Assembly (NCBI RefSeq): GCF_900112475.1
Contig: NZ_FOLW01000005.1
Coordinates: 1 to 64,000, forward strand
Length of the DNA: 64,000 nucleotides
Source of the DNA: Pragia fontium DSM 5563 = ATCC 49100
GTDB lineage: Bacteria; Pseudomonadota; Gammaproteobacteria; Enterobacterales; Enterobacteriaceae
Reading direction: 5' to 3'
Each line of letters opens with the position of its first letter. Positions within the stretch are counted from its first letter, which is position 1. The notes below the pieces were generated by a model. The model was not told where the DNA came from. It saw only the letters and a list, made by a program, of their open reading frames with translations, and did no database searches. This document shows positions 35,011 to 42,621 of the stretch, in pieces. The position numbers were made by a program, and so were the translations under genes.

Positions 35011-35748
35011 TTATTGTGAAAACGGATTATTAGTTTTCTGTTGGTTATTCGCCAGTAATCCCTGAGGAGCAAGGTCATAACGCCCGTTAACCACAATCAT
35101 ATTCGGTGGCTGATGGGTTTTCTCAAAGAAGTCATAGCCTGATTTTAACTGCTGCCAAAAATCGTAGTGCACCGAATGGCTATAGCGTTGTAAATTCTCG
35201 TTGGTCATACGGAAAGGGAAGATATTAATATCGACCTGAGGCTGACCGTTAATCAAGGCATAATCAATAAACTGATAAATTTCAGCAATTTGTTTATCAG
35301 TCATGGCATAGCAACCACTAGAAACACAGTCGCCGTGCACCATGAGGTGTTTACCGGTGAAACCGTGTTGTTGATCAAACTGGTTGGGATAACCAATATT
35401 GAATGAGCGATAGAATTTGCTGTTAGGATTCAGACTTTGGCGGGTAACCTGATAAAAGCCTTCAGGGCTTTTAAAATCCCCCTGATAGCGTTTAGGACCC
35501 AGCCCACCGGAGTAGTTACAAATAGGGTAAGCCTGTACTAACTGGTAGTTCCCCTGATTTTGAACAAATAGCTCCAGCTTTTTCTCTTCTTTGATAATGC
35601 GAATATAGACAGGCTTACCCAGTAAGCGTTGTTTATCTGGTGATACCGTTGGTTGTTCCACCATAAACGGATCGACTGACTGTGCGCTGGCGTAAAACGA
35701 AAGCGGTGATAGTAATAATGCGCTGAGCACGATGAGATATTTGCTCAT
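35011..35748 (-). CDS. yafK: L,D-transpeptidase-fold protein YafK (DpaA)
   Basis: A 245-residue periplasmic YkuD-domain protein. The start MSKYLIVLSALLLSPLSFYASAQ was chosen because it gives a signal peptide and the E. coli length (246); an upstream in-frame stretch of 52 residues lacks sense. The catalytic region HGDCVSSGCYAMTDKQIAEI contains the active Cys. E. coli YafK/DpaA removes Braun lipoprotein from peptidoglycan, so the same role is likely. Confidence 0.93.
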   Translation of the reverse strand: MSKYLIVLSALLLSPLSFYASAQSVDPFMVEQPTVSPDKQRLLGKPVYIRIIKEEKKLELFVQNQGNYQLVQAYPICNYSGGLGPKRYQGDFKSPEGFYQVTRQSLNPNSKFYRSFNIGYPNQFDQQHGFTGKHLMVHGDCVSSGCYAMTDKQIAEIYQFIDYALINGQPQVDINIFPFRMTNENLQRYSHSVHYDFWQQLKSGYDFFEKTHQPPNMIVVNGRYDLAPQGLLANNQQKTNNPFSQ

Positions 35749-36362
35749 TTCTTTTCTCGTTGTGAAATACATGTTTTGGTAGCTAATCAATTTAGAGTTG
35801 TTGTATTTATAGTCAATTTCCTGCCGCGTAGTGTATGTCATAAAATAAAAAAAGAGTAATGATATTTCATTAATTATAAATACCATATTCTTATTTAACC
35901 TCATGTAAATTAATGATAATTTCTATTTATGTAATAATTTCTAACTTATTATATTGATGCAGCCATCGGTTTTTATTAATGAATGAGGAATTTATCGTTA
36001 TTTTAGCGAAGAAAGTCGCATCAGGCTGCCCGCTAGAAATAGTCGATAATAACAGTGTAGCAAGCCCGATAAGATAGCGGGTTTTTTGTGGCCATCAGAT
36101 CGTATTCCAGTAAATGGTTATTCTCTCTCCGCTCTTTTTTTATATTGTTCTTGTTCGAAATAATGAGCGGTGAATCAGTTAAAATAGCTCTGCTATGAGC
36201 GAGGTGGCCAACAAGTCAATTTAATTTAAGAATATAAGCATCGGTATATACCACCGCTTTGGTTATTTGGATAAAGTCGATTTAATGGATAATATTGTGT
36301 TAGCCATATTGATTCGGGTTCTCGGTTGTTGGTATTTAACTATTATAGTATAGGGTAACATT
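35749..36362. other. Intergenic region between yafK and apbE
   Basis: 614 bases with no gene. On the + strand there is a possible promoter (-10 TATATT at 35950-35955, weak -35 TTATGT at 35927-35932) followed about 110 bases later by an intrinsic terminator (36062-36087). Together these could make a small RNA, or be the scar of deleted genes. In Yersinia the nqr genes precede apbE. Confidence 0.4.
36062..36087 (+). terminator. Intrinsic terminator with no gene before it
   Basis: AAGCCCG, a 9-base loop, then CGGGTTTTTT. It lies on the + strand, where no coding sequence precedes it, and yafK is read the other way. Confidence 0.7.
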
Positions 36363-37388
36363 TTGAGTAATTTATCTAATTCATTGATGTCGTTATTATT
36401 TTTTATCAGTACATTATTTATTTCCGGTTGTAATCCTCAACAATCGGCCATTAATGGACAGACAATGGGAACATACTACTCAATAAAATATATTGCTTCA
36501 TCAGATTCACCCTCCGAATCGCAATTACACAACCAAATAGATTTGTTACTGGAAGAAGTGAATAACCAGATGTCAACCTACCGCCCTGATTCGGAATTAA
36601 GTCGTTTTAATCAGAGTAGGGAGATCAATCAACCATTCCCTGTTTCTGCGGCAACGGTAAAAGTGGTGAATGAAGCCATTCGCATTAATCAACTGAGCCA
36701 AGGTGCTTTGGATATTAGCGTTGGGCCATTGGTAAACCTGTGGGGATTTGGGCCTGAAGCTCATACAGACCAAGTACCGACTGAAGCCGAGTTGGAAAAG
36801 CGAAGAGCCTGGGTTGGAATGGATAAGTTGAAGGTTGAAGGGAACGCTTTGGTGAAACTGATTCCTGAGCTGTACCTTGATCTATCCTCCATCGCAAAAG
36901 GTTATGGTGTGGATGCGGTGGCGGAATATTTGGAGTCTGTGGGTATTGAAAACTATCTGGTGGATATTGGCGGTGAAGTTCGAACAAGAGGTATTAACGA
37001 CAGGAAACAGCCGTGGCGTATAGCGATTGAAAAACCATCTGCCGGTATTGAACAAACCGTACAGGAAGTGGTTGAGCCGGGGAATATATCCATGGCGACT
37101 TCCGGCAATTACCGTAACTTTTTTGAAGTGAATGGGGTTCGGTATTCCCACACAATTGATCCCCGTACTGGAAGGCCGGTTACCAACAATATTGTTTCTA
37201 TCACCGTGATGAGTCCATCCTGTATGACCGCCGACGGATTTTCTACGGCATTAGGGGTTATGGGGCCGGAGGAAGGCATTGCCTTGGCTGATAAACTGGG
37301 TATTCCAGTCATGGTGATTACTCAATCTGATAATGATTTTGTTGAGCACTACTCTGCGGCATTTAAGGCTAAAGTAGCAATACACTGA
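36363..37388 (+). CDS. apbE: FAD:protein FMN transferase (lipoprotein ApbE)
   Basis: A 341-residue periplasmic lipoprotein that attaches FMN to Thr/Ser of flavoproteins such as NqrB, NqrC or RnfG/D. The start is TTG, with AGGG upstream; an ATG at 36387 would give a cleaner signal peptide (MSLLFFISTLFISGC, lipobox ISGC). Conserved features are GQTMGTYYSIKY, DLSSIAKGYGVDAVAEYL, VDIGGEVRTRG and HTIDPRTGRPV. It stands next to dinB as in Yersinia-type genomes, but no nqr genes lie before it here. Confidence 0.94.
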   Translation: MSNLSNSLMSLLFFISTLFISGCNPQQSAINGQTMGTYYSIKYIASSDSPSESQLHNQIDLLLEEVNNQMSTYRPDSELSRFNQSREINQPFPVSAATVKVVNEAIRINQLSQGALDISVGPLVNLWGFGPEAHTDQVPTEAELEKRRAWVGMDKLKVEGNALVKLIPELYLDLSSIAKGYGVDAVAEYLESVGIENYLVDIGGEVRTRGINDRKQPWRIAIEKPSAGIEQTVQEVVEPGNISMATSGNYRNFFEVNGVRYSHTIDPRTGRPVTNNIVSITVMSPSCMTADGFSTALGVMGPEEGIALADKLGIPVMVITQSDNDFVEHYSAAFKAKVAIH

Positions 37389-37428
37389 TTTTACACAGGT
37401 CATTTTCCTTGAGCAGAAAACCTTTAGA

Positions 37429-37444
37429 CTGTATATTTATACAG
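37429..37444. promoter_or_regulatory. LexA (SOS) box of dinB
   Basis: CTGTATATTTATACAG fits the consensus CTGT-N8-ACAG exactly. It lies 22 bases before the dinB start and inside a perfect palindrome spanning 37421-37452 (arms of 15 bp). It should make dinB inducible by DNA damage. Confidence 0.93.
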
Positions 37445-37466
37445 TCTAAAGGCGTGGGGATATGGC

Positions 37467-38522
37467 GTGCGCAAAATCATACATATTGATATGGACTGTT
37501 TTTATGCGGCAGTGGAAATGCGCGATGACCCGAGTCTGGCGAATATTCCTATGGCTGTCGGCGGGCGCAGGGAACAGCGCGGTGTTATCAGTACGGCTAA
37601 CTATATCGCCCGTCGTTATGGGGTTCATAGTGCGATGCCAGTTGCTCAGGCGCTTAAACTGTGCCCTGGTTTGAAAGTGCTACCGGGTAGAATGGACGTT
37701 TATAAAAGTATTTCCCGGCAAATCCACGGTATTTTCCAACGCTATACTGCAATCATTGAACCGCTGTCTTTAGATGAAGCCTATCTGGACGTCACCGATT
37801 GCCCAAAATTCAATGGCTCGGCGACGCTGATTGCTCAGGATATTCGCGCGTCCATTTATCAAGAACTCAATCTTACGGCATCAGCAGGCATCGCATCGAT
37901 TAAATTTTTGGCGAAAATTGCTTCCGATCTGAATAAACCTAACGGCCAATTTGTTATTGCTCCAGATAAAGTGGCGGAATTTTTGTCTGATTTACCGCTG
38001 GGCAAAATTTCTGGCGTGGGAACCGTGACGGGTAAGAAGCTGGCGGAGCTGGGCTTACATACCTGTAAAGACGTGCAGAATTATGATCTGGCTATGTTAC
38101 TGAATCACTTTGGTAAGTTTGGTCGTATTCTGTATGAACGTTGTAATGGGATTGATAAGCGTGAGGTATGTCGCGACAGGCAGCGCAAATCTATCGGGGT
38201 GGAAACCACTCTGTCCGAAGATATTCACGATTGGCAAAGTTGTTTGAAAGTGATTGAACAGCTTTATCCTGAGCTGGAGCGGCGTTTAACCAAGATACGC
38301 CCTGACTTACGTATTGCACGACAGGGGGTAAAATTGAAGTTTAATGATTTTCAATTGACCACTCAGGAACACGTTTGGCAGAGACTCGATCGTCACGATT
38401 TACTCGCGGTTGCTGAGCAGATATGGCAAGAACGACGTCAAAATAGGGGCGTTAGGTTAGTTGGTTTGCATGTGACCTTAGTTGATCCCCAGATAGAACG
38501 GCAGCTTCCGCTGTTTTCATAA
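37467..38522 (+). CDS. dinB: DNA polymerase IV
   Basis: A 351-residue Y-family translesion polymerase, the E. coli length. The start codon is GTG ([18 protein letters not shown]), with GGGGA upstream; no ATG fits the conserved N-terminus. Catalytic residues are in HIDMDCFYA and [14 protein letters not shown]. The LexA box directly upstream makes it an SOS gene. The C-terminus ends QLPLFS, the beta-clamp-binding motif (QLxLF) required for Pol IV function. Confidence 0.97.
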   Translation: MRKIIHIDMDCFYAAVEMRDDPSLANIPMAVGGRREQRGVISTANYIARRYGVHSAMPVAQALKLCPGLKVLPGRMDVYKSISRQIHGIFQRYTAIIEPLSLDEAYLDVTDCPKFNGSATLIAQDIRASIYQELNLTASAGIASIKFLAKIASDLNKPNGQFVIAPDKVAEFLSDLPLGKISGVGTVTGKKLAELGLHTCKDVQNYDLAMLLNHFGKFGRILYERCNGIDKREVCRDRQRKSIGVETTLSEDIHDWQSCLKVIEQLYPELERRLTKIRPDLRIARQGVKLKFNDFQLTTQEHVWQRLDRHDLLAVAEQIWQERRQNRGVRLVGLHVTLVDPQIERQLPLFS

Positions 38523-38636
38523 CCTAATTGTCCCTTTTCGGATTATCAATTTTTTCAATAGCAAACTTGCTGGATTAAAACTAATTAGGTGTCGAATAAA
38601 GGCCCATCAGGATTGAGACAGATAGAATGAACATAA

Positions 38637-38662
38637 AAACGGCGGATAAATATCCGCCGTTT
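38637..38662 (-). terminator. Terminator between dinB and pepD
   Basis: A perfect 12-bp stem, AAACGGCGGATA / TATCCGCCGTTT. On the minus strand it is followed by a T run, so it ends pepD; it may also halt dinB transcripts. Confidence 0.85.
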
Positions 38663-38684
38663 GTCGCTAATTTATATTGATGGT

Positions 38685-40145
38685 TTAGTTACGTTCAGGA
38701 ATCGATTTCAATACCTGTGTCAGCAACTGCCAGTAACGGCCAACGCTGGCAATATGGACCTGCTCATCCGGAGAATGTGCGCCGGTAATGGTTGGCCCAA
38801 TAGAAACCATATCCATCTTAGGGTATGGATGTTTAAACAAACCGCACTCCAGGCCAGCATGAATCACCATGATATGTGGTGTGGTATCAAACAGCTTTTT
38901 ATAGCTTTCACTGACCAGATTCATCACTGGTGATTCAGGGTTTGGTTGCCAGCCAGGATAGCTGCCTTTCGCGTTCACTTTGGCTCCAGCCAACTCGCCC
39001 AGCGAGGTTAGCATTTCAACCACATACTGCTTGCCGCTGTCGGTTAATGAACGAATTAAATAGAGGATTTGAGCGCTGTCTTGCTCAGTTGTCACCACAC
39101 CAACGTTAAGAGATGTTTCGACCACACCTTTAACCGAGTCGCTCATTCTGATCACGCCGTTAGTGCTGGCATTGATTAAACTGATTAGGCGAGATTGGCT
39201 ATCAGCCGTCAGAGCCTGAAATCCACATTCACATGGCTCAACCAACAATGCCATATTTTTCTCAACGGCTTCCAGTTCGTGGTTAATTTCGCTCAGGAAG
39301 TCGGCGCAGGTTTTTTTCAGCAGTTCGGCTTGGGCTGCTGGCAGGCTCAGGACTACGCTGGCTTCACGAGGAATGGCATTGCGTAAGGTACCGCCGTTGA
39401 AAGAAAGCAGGCGAGCCTGAAGCTCTGCGGCATGGGCAAACAGGAAACGGGCCATCAGCTTATTGGCATTACCTAAACCAAGATGGATGTCGCAACCGGA
39501 ATGTCCGCCTTTTAGTCCTTTTAAAGACAGCTTAAAGGTTTGATACCCGTTGGGTACGGCTTCTCGGTTTAGCGCCAGATCGGTGATGCAATCGATACCA
39601 CCGGCACAACCCATATAAATTTCGCCTTCGGTTTCTGAATCGGTATTGATCAGAATTTCGCTTTGTAGCCAGTTTGGCTGTAAACCAAATGCACCATCCA
39701 TGCCGGTCTCTTCGGTCATGGTCAGTAATACTTCAATAGGGCCGTGGGACAGGCTGTCATCGGATAAAACCGCCAACGCAGATGCCATGCCAACGCCGTT
39801 ATCTGCGCCTAGGGTAGTGCCACGGGCTTTTAACCACTGGCCGTCAACATAGGTTTGGATCGGATCTTTGGTGAAATCATGTTCGGTATCGTTATTTTTT
39901 TGCGGAACCATATCCAGATGCGCCTGTAAAACTACAGACTGACGGTTTTCCATGCCTGCCGTAGCCGGTTTGCGAATCAGGATATTACCGACGGCATCAC
40001 GTTCAACGTGAAATTTTTTCTCTTTGGCCCAGTTAACAATATATTGTGCCAGGGCTTCTTCATGTTTAGATGGATGAGGAATAGAACAGATTTTTGCGAA
40101 GTGTTGCCATAAATGTTGTGGCGAGAGGTGAGCTAAGTCAGACAC
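38685..40145 (-). CDS. pepD: Cytosol non-specific dipeptidase (aminoacyl-histidine dipeptidase)
   Basis: A 486-residue zinc peptidase (M20C), the E. coli length. Metal-binding segments are VVLQAHLDMVPQKN, GTTLGADNGVGMASALAVL, LTMTEETGMDGAFGL and INTDSETEGEIYMGCAGG. The final motif is MVSIGPTITGAHSPDEQVHI. It cleaves dipeptides such as carnosine and Cys-Gly. Its position dinB-pepD-gpt is the conserved order. Confidence 0.97.
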   Translation of the reverse strand: MSDLAHLSPQHLWQHFAKICSIPHPSKHEEALAQYIVNWAKEKKFHVERDAVGNILIRKPATAGMENRQSVVLQAHLDMVPQKNNDTEHDFTKDPIQTYVDGQWLKARGTTLGADNGVGMASALAVLSDDSLSHGPIEVLLTMTEETGMDGAFGLQPNWLQSEILINTDSETEGEIYMGCAGGIDCITDLALNREAVPNGYQTFKLSLKGLKGGHSGCDIHLGLGNANKLMARFLFAHAAELQARLLSFNGGTLRNAIPREASVVLSLPAAQAELLKKTCADFLSEINHELEAVEKNMALLVEPCECGFQALTADSQSRLISLINASTNGVIRMSDSVKGVVETSLNVGVVTTEQDSAQILYLIRSLTDSGKQYVVEMLTSLGELAGAKVNAKGSYPGWQPNPESPVMNLVSESYKKLFDTTPHIMVIHAGLECGLFKHPYPKMDMVSIGPTITGAHSPDEQVHIASVGRYWQLLTQVLKSIPERN

Positions 40146-40442
40146 GATAAGTCTCCTGTAACAATCTTTTAGTCAGCAGCCGGTTTTGGGCGCCGTTATG
40201 AATAATATGGGATAATCATGGGTGATATTCCGTCACAGAATATCATTGAAATAGCAGCAACGGATGTATGAATTGTGTTGTTTAATCATGGATGACTTTT
40301 TTAACTGTTATCCACCGTTGTGTATAGTTGAATATTAACCGTAGAGCTATATATATAGATAGCCCTTTTTAGTTTATCGCTAATATCAGATGATTTATTC
40401 GCTATAATGACTAATAGCAGCATAAATTTATCGGGGTATTTC

Positions 40443-40943
40443 ATGTCAGAAGATCTGTTTTCGATTCCATTAACAACCATCACGGGGCAGGCTAAAACGC
40501 TGGCCGATTTTCCAGCCAAGGCTATTTTAGTGGTCAACACCGCCAGTGAGTGTGGTTTTACGCCACAATATAAAGGGCTGGAGCAACTTTGGCAGACTTA
40601 TCGTGATAGCGGATTGATGGTTTTAGGCTTTCCTTGTAATCAGTTCGGTCATCAGGAAAAGGGCAATAATCAGGAGATTGCGGCATTTTGTGAGTTGAAT
40701 TTCGGAGTCACCTTTCCGCTCTTTGCCAAGATTGAGGTGAATGGCGCTAATACGCATCCACTGTATCTCTATTTAAAATCACGGGCACCGGGGTTATTGG
40801 GGAATCAGGCCATTAAGTGGAACTTCACCAAATTTCTGATTACTGAACAGGGGCAGAAAATCGAACGTTTTGCGCCTGTAACCAAACCAGAAGCACTGAC
40901 GGAAAAAATTGTTCAGGGGCTTAACCTATCTCGCTTAGGTTAA
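40443..40943 (+). CDS. Glutathione/thioredoxin peroxidase (GPx family)
   Basis: A 166-residue GPx-fold peroxidase. The start MSEDLFSIPLTTI was chosen over an upstream ATG because it follows GGGG at 40433-40436 and fits the family length. The peroxidatic Cys is in NTASECGFTPQYKGLE, and the second region FPCNQFGHQEKGNNQEI and KWNFTKFLI complete the catalytic Gln/Trp/Asn set. It is similar to BtuE-type enzymes. It is not part of the E. coli pepD-gpt order, so it is an addition in this lineage. Confidence 0.92.
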   Translation: MSEDLFSIPLTTITGQAKTLADFPAKAILVVNTASECGFTPQYKGLEQLWQTYRDSGLMVLGFPCNQFGHQEKGNNQEIAAFCELNFGVTFPLFAKIEVNGANTHPLYLYLKSRAPGLLGNQAIKWNFTKFLITEQGQKIERFAPVTKPEALTEKIVQGLNLSRLG

Positions 40944-41023
40944 CCTTATGATTTTTCATGGTTAGTAATAAGCGGGTGGATTTTTGTCTGATTTAACCGC
41001 TGGTTTTTATTGGCCGGCATCTC

Positions 41024-41029
41024 TATAAT
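41024..41029 (+). promoter_or_regulatory. Probable gpt promoter -10 element
   Basis: A consensus TATAAT 66 bases before the gpt start. The -35 region (TGGTTT) is weak. Confidence 0.55.
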
Positions 41030-41094
41030 CCCCTGCAACTTTTTTCCCCTGAATATTAGGAAAGCCACATTTAGTTGGCTGGGATTCGATTGAT

Positions 41095-41553
41095 ATGAGC
41101 GAAAAATACGTCGTCACCTGGGATATGTTGCAAATGGAAGCCCGCAAGCTTGCCCGTCGTTTACTGCCAAGAGAACAATGGAAAGGCATCATTGCGGTAA
41201 GCCGTGGTGGTTTAGTTCCTGCCGCTTTATTAGCGCGTGAGTTGAGCATCCGTTACGTTGATACGGTATGTATTTCCAGCTATGACCATGACAACCAACG
41301 TGAAATGAAAATTTTGAAGCGTGCTGAAGGTGATGGTGAAGGCTTTATAGTGATTGACGATTTAGTTGATACTGGCAGCACTGCACAAGCTATTCGTGAT
41401 ATGTACCCGAAAGCGCACTTTGTGACGATTTTTGCCAAACCGGCCGGTAGACCTCTGGTAGATGACTACGTGGTTGATATTCCTCAGGACACTTGGATTG
41501 AGCAGCCTTGGGATATGGGCATTACTTTCGTTAAGCCTATTGGCGATTGCTGA
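41095..41553 (+). CDS. gpt: Xanthine-guanine phosphoribosyltransferase
   Basis: A 152-residue enzyme, the same length as E. coli Gpt, that salvages guanine and xanthine to GMP and XMP using PRPP. The PRPP-binding loop is [15 protein letters not shown]. The N-terminal [20 protein letters not shown] and C-terminal [14 protein letters not shown] are as in E. coli. Confidence 0.98.
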   Translation: MSEKYVVTWDMLQMEARKLARRLLPREQWKGIIAVSRGGLVPAALLARELSIRYVDTVCISSYDHDNQREMKILKRAEGDGEGFIVIDDLVDTGSTAQAIRDMYPKAHFVTIFAKPAGRPLVDDYVVDIPQDTWIEQPWDMGITFVKPIGDC

Positions 41554-41570
41554 TTATTAGATTAATAGAA

Positions 41571-41602
41571 TAAGGCCCGATAATATCGGGCCTTATTTTT
41601 TT
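41571..41602. terminator. Bidirectional terminator between gpt and the csu operon
   Basis: An 11-bp perfect stem, TAAGGCCCGAT / ATCGGGCCTTA, with a three-base loop. T runs follow on the + strand and A-rich sequence precedes it, so it can serve both converging operons. Confidence 0.88.
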
Positions 41603-41625
41603 GGCTTGTCTGTCTCTTTTAAACG

Positions 41626-42615
41626 TTAATATTCCAGCGTAAACATAATGGTATCCGTATAACTTCCGGCCGGTTTCTCCGGCTGGTTTGGATTAATGGT
41701 TGCAGTATAAGAAAGACTTTGCGTCACGCCAGTGCCGGTTCCGCTGTTGGTTGCTGGCGCGGTATTTCCCCAAACGGTAGTGGTATTAGGATAGTAAATA
41801 TTATATTGCAGCATATCCGTGGTGGTTGTATTTTTCATCTGGCGCCAGGGCGCACTATAGTTACTGCCATTACTGAAATAGGCTTTAAACGGGGTTTGTA
41901 AGGTACAGGTCAGCATAATGTTATTGTTAACCGAGGTGAACTGTTCCACTAATGCCTGACCCTGGAAGTTAACATCTGGCGTACTGCTGATCATGCAATC
42001 CTTGGTGACCGTGAGTGTGACTTTGATAGTGGATGTGGCGTTTCCTTTATCAATCCCCGTTAGCGGCGGTATACAGATCAGGGAGGTACAGATACCGTAA
42101 TTCCAGTTAACGTGAATATAGTCAGAATAAACGCCAGCAGGGACATTGGCATTCACCGAGGTCATCACATACAGAGTTGTAGAAAACCCGAGGCTAACGC
42201 CCAGTAATGAAAGCAAGTTAACGCCGGGTATGGAGGTGCTGAAGTTAAACGGAGTACCGAGTGGGTAAGGATATTTATAGTCTTTATCGGCATACACCGT
42301 ATAGGGAATTTTGGCACTTGAATTTTGTTCATTAACTAAATACAGCTGATTATCTGAAGTCAGCGTGGCAATCAGATAGTCACTGGGTAATACTTGAATC
42401 GCTAATCTGTTGCAGCTGAGTCCCCCAGGGCCTAAGGTTTTCTGGTTGGTGTTGTAAACGGTAAAAGAGCTGACTGTACCAAAATTGATTGGGTTCGGTG
42501 TTGCCGCCACGGAACAGGCTGCTTCGACCGCCAGCGTTCGAAATAACAGGAACAGTATAATACTGGTTTTAACCAGCCTGATGGTAATATGGATAGCGGT
42601 TTTATTTTTTATCAT
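41626..42615 (-). CDS. csuE: Csu-type fimbrial tip adhesin (two spore-coat-U domains)
   Basis: A 329-residue secreted protein at the distal end of the operon, the CsuE position. After a signal segment (TSIILFLLFRTLAVEAACSV) come two domains of the spore-coat-protein-U type, meeting near DKGNATSTIKVTLTVTKDC. The C-terminal domain ends with the donor-strand pattern GSYTDTIMFTLEY. CsuE is the adhesive tip of Csu pili in Acinetobacter. The symbol is assigned by operon position and should be read as CsuE-like. Confidence 0.85.
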   Translation of the reverse strand: MIKNKTAIHITIRLVKTSIILFLLFRTLAVEAACSVAATPNPINFGTVSSFTVYNTNQKTLGPGGLSCNRLAIQVLPSDYLIATLTSDNQLYLVNEQNSSAKIPYTVYADKDYKYPYPLGTPFNFSTSIPGVNLLSLLGVSLGFSTTLYVMTSVNANVPAGVYSDYIHVNWNYGICTSLICIPPLTGIDKGNATSTIKVTLTVTKDCMISSTPDVNFQGQALVEQFTSVNNNIMLTCTLQTPFKAYFSNGSNYSAPWRQMKNTTTTDMLQYNIYYPNTTTVWGNTAPATNSGTGTGVTQSLSYTATINPNQPEKPAGSYTDTIMFTLEY

Positions 42616-42621
42616 TATGCT

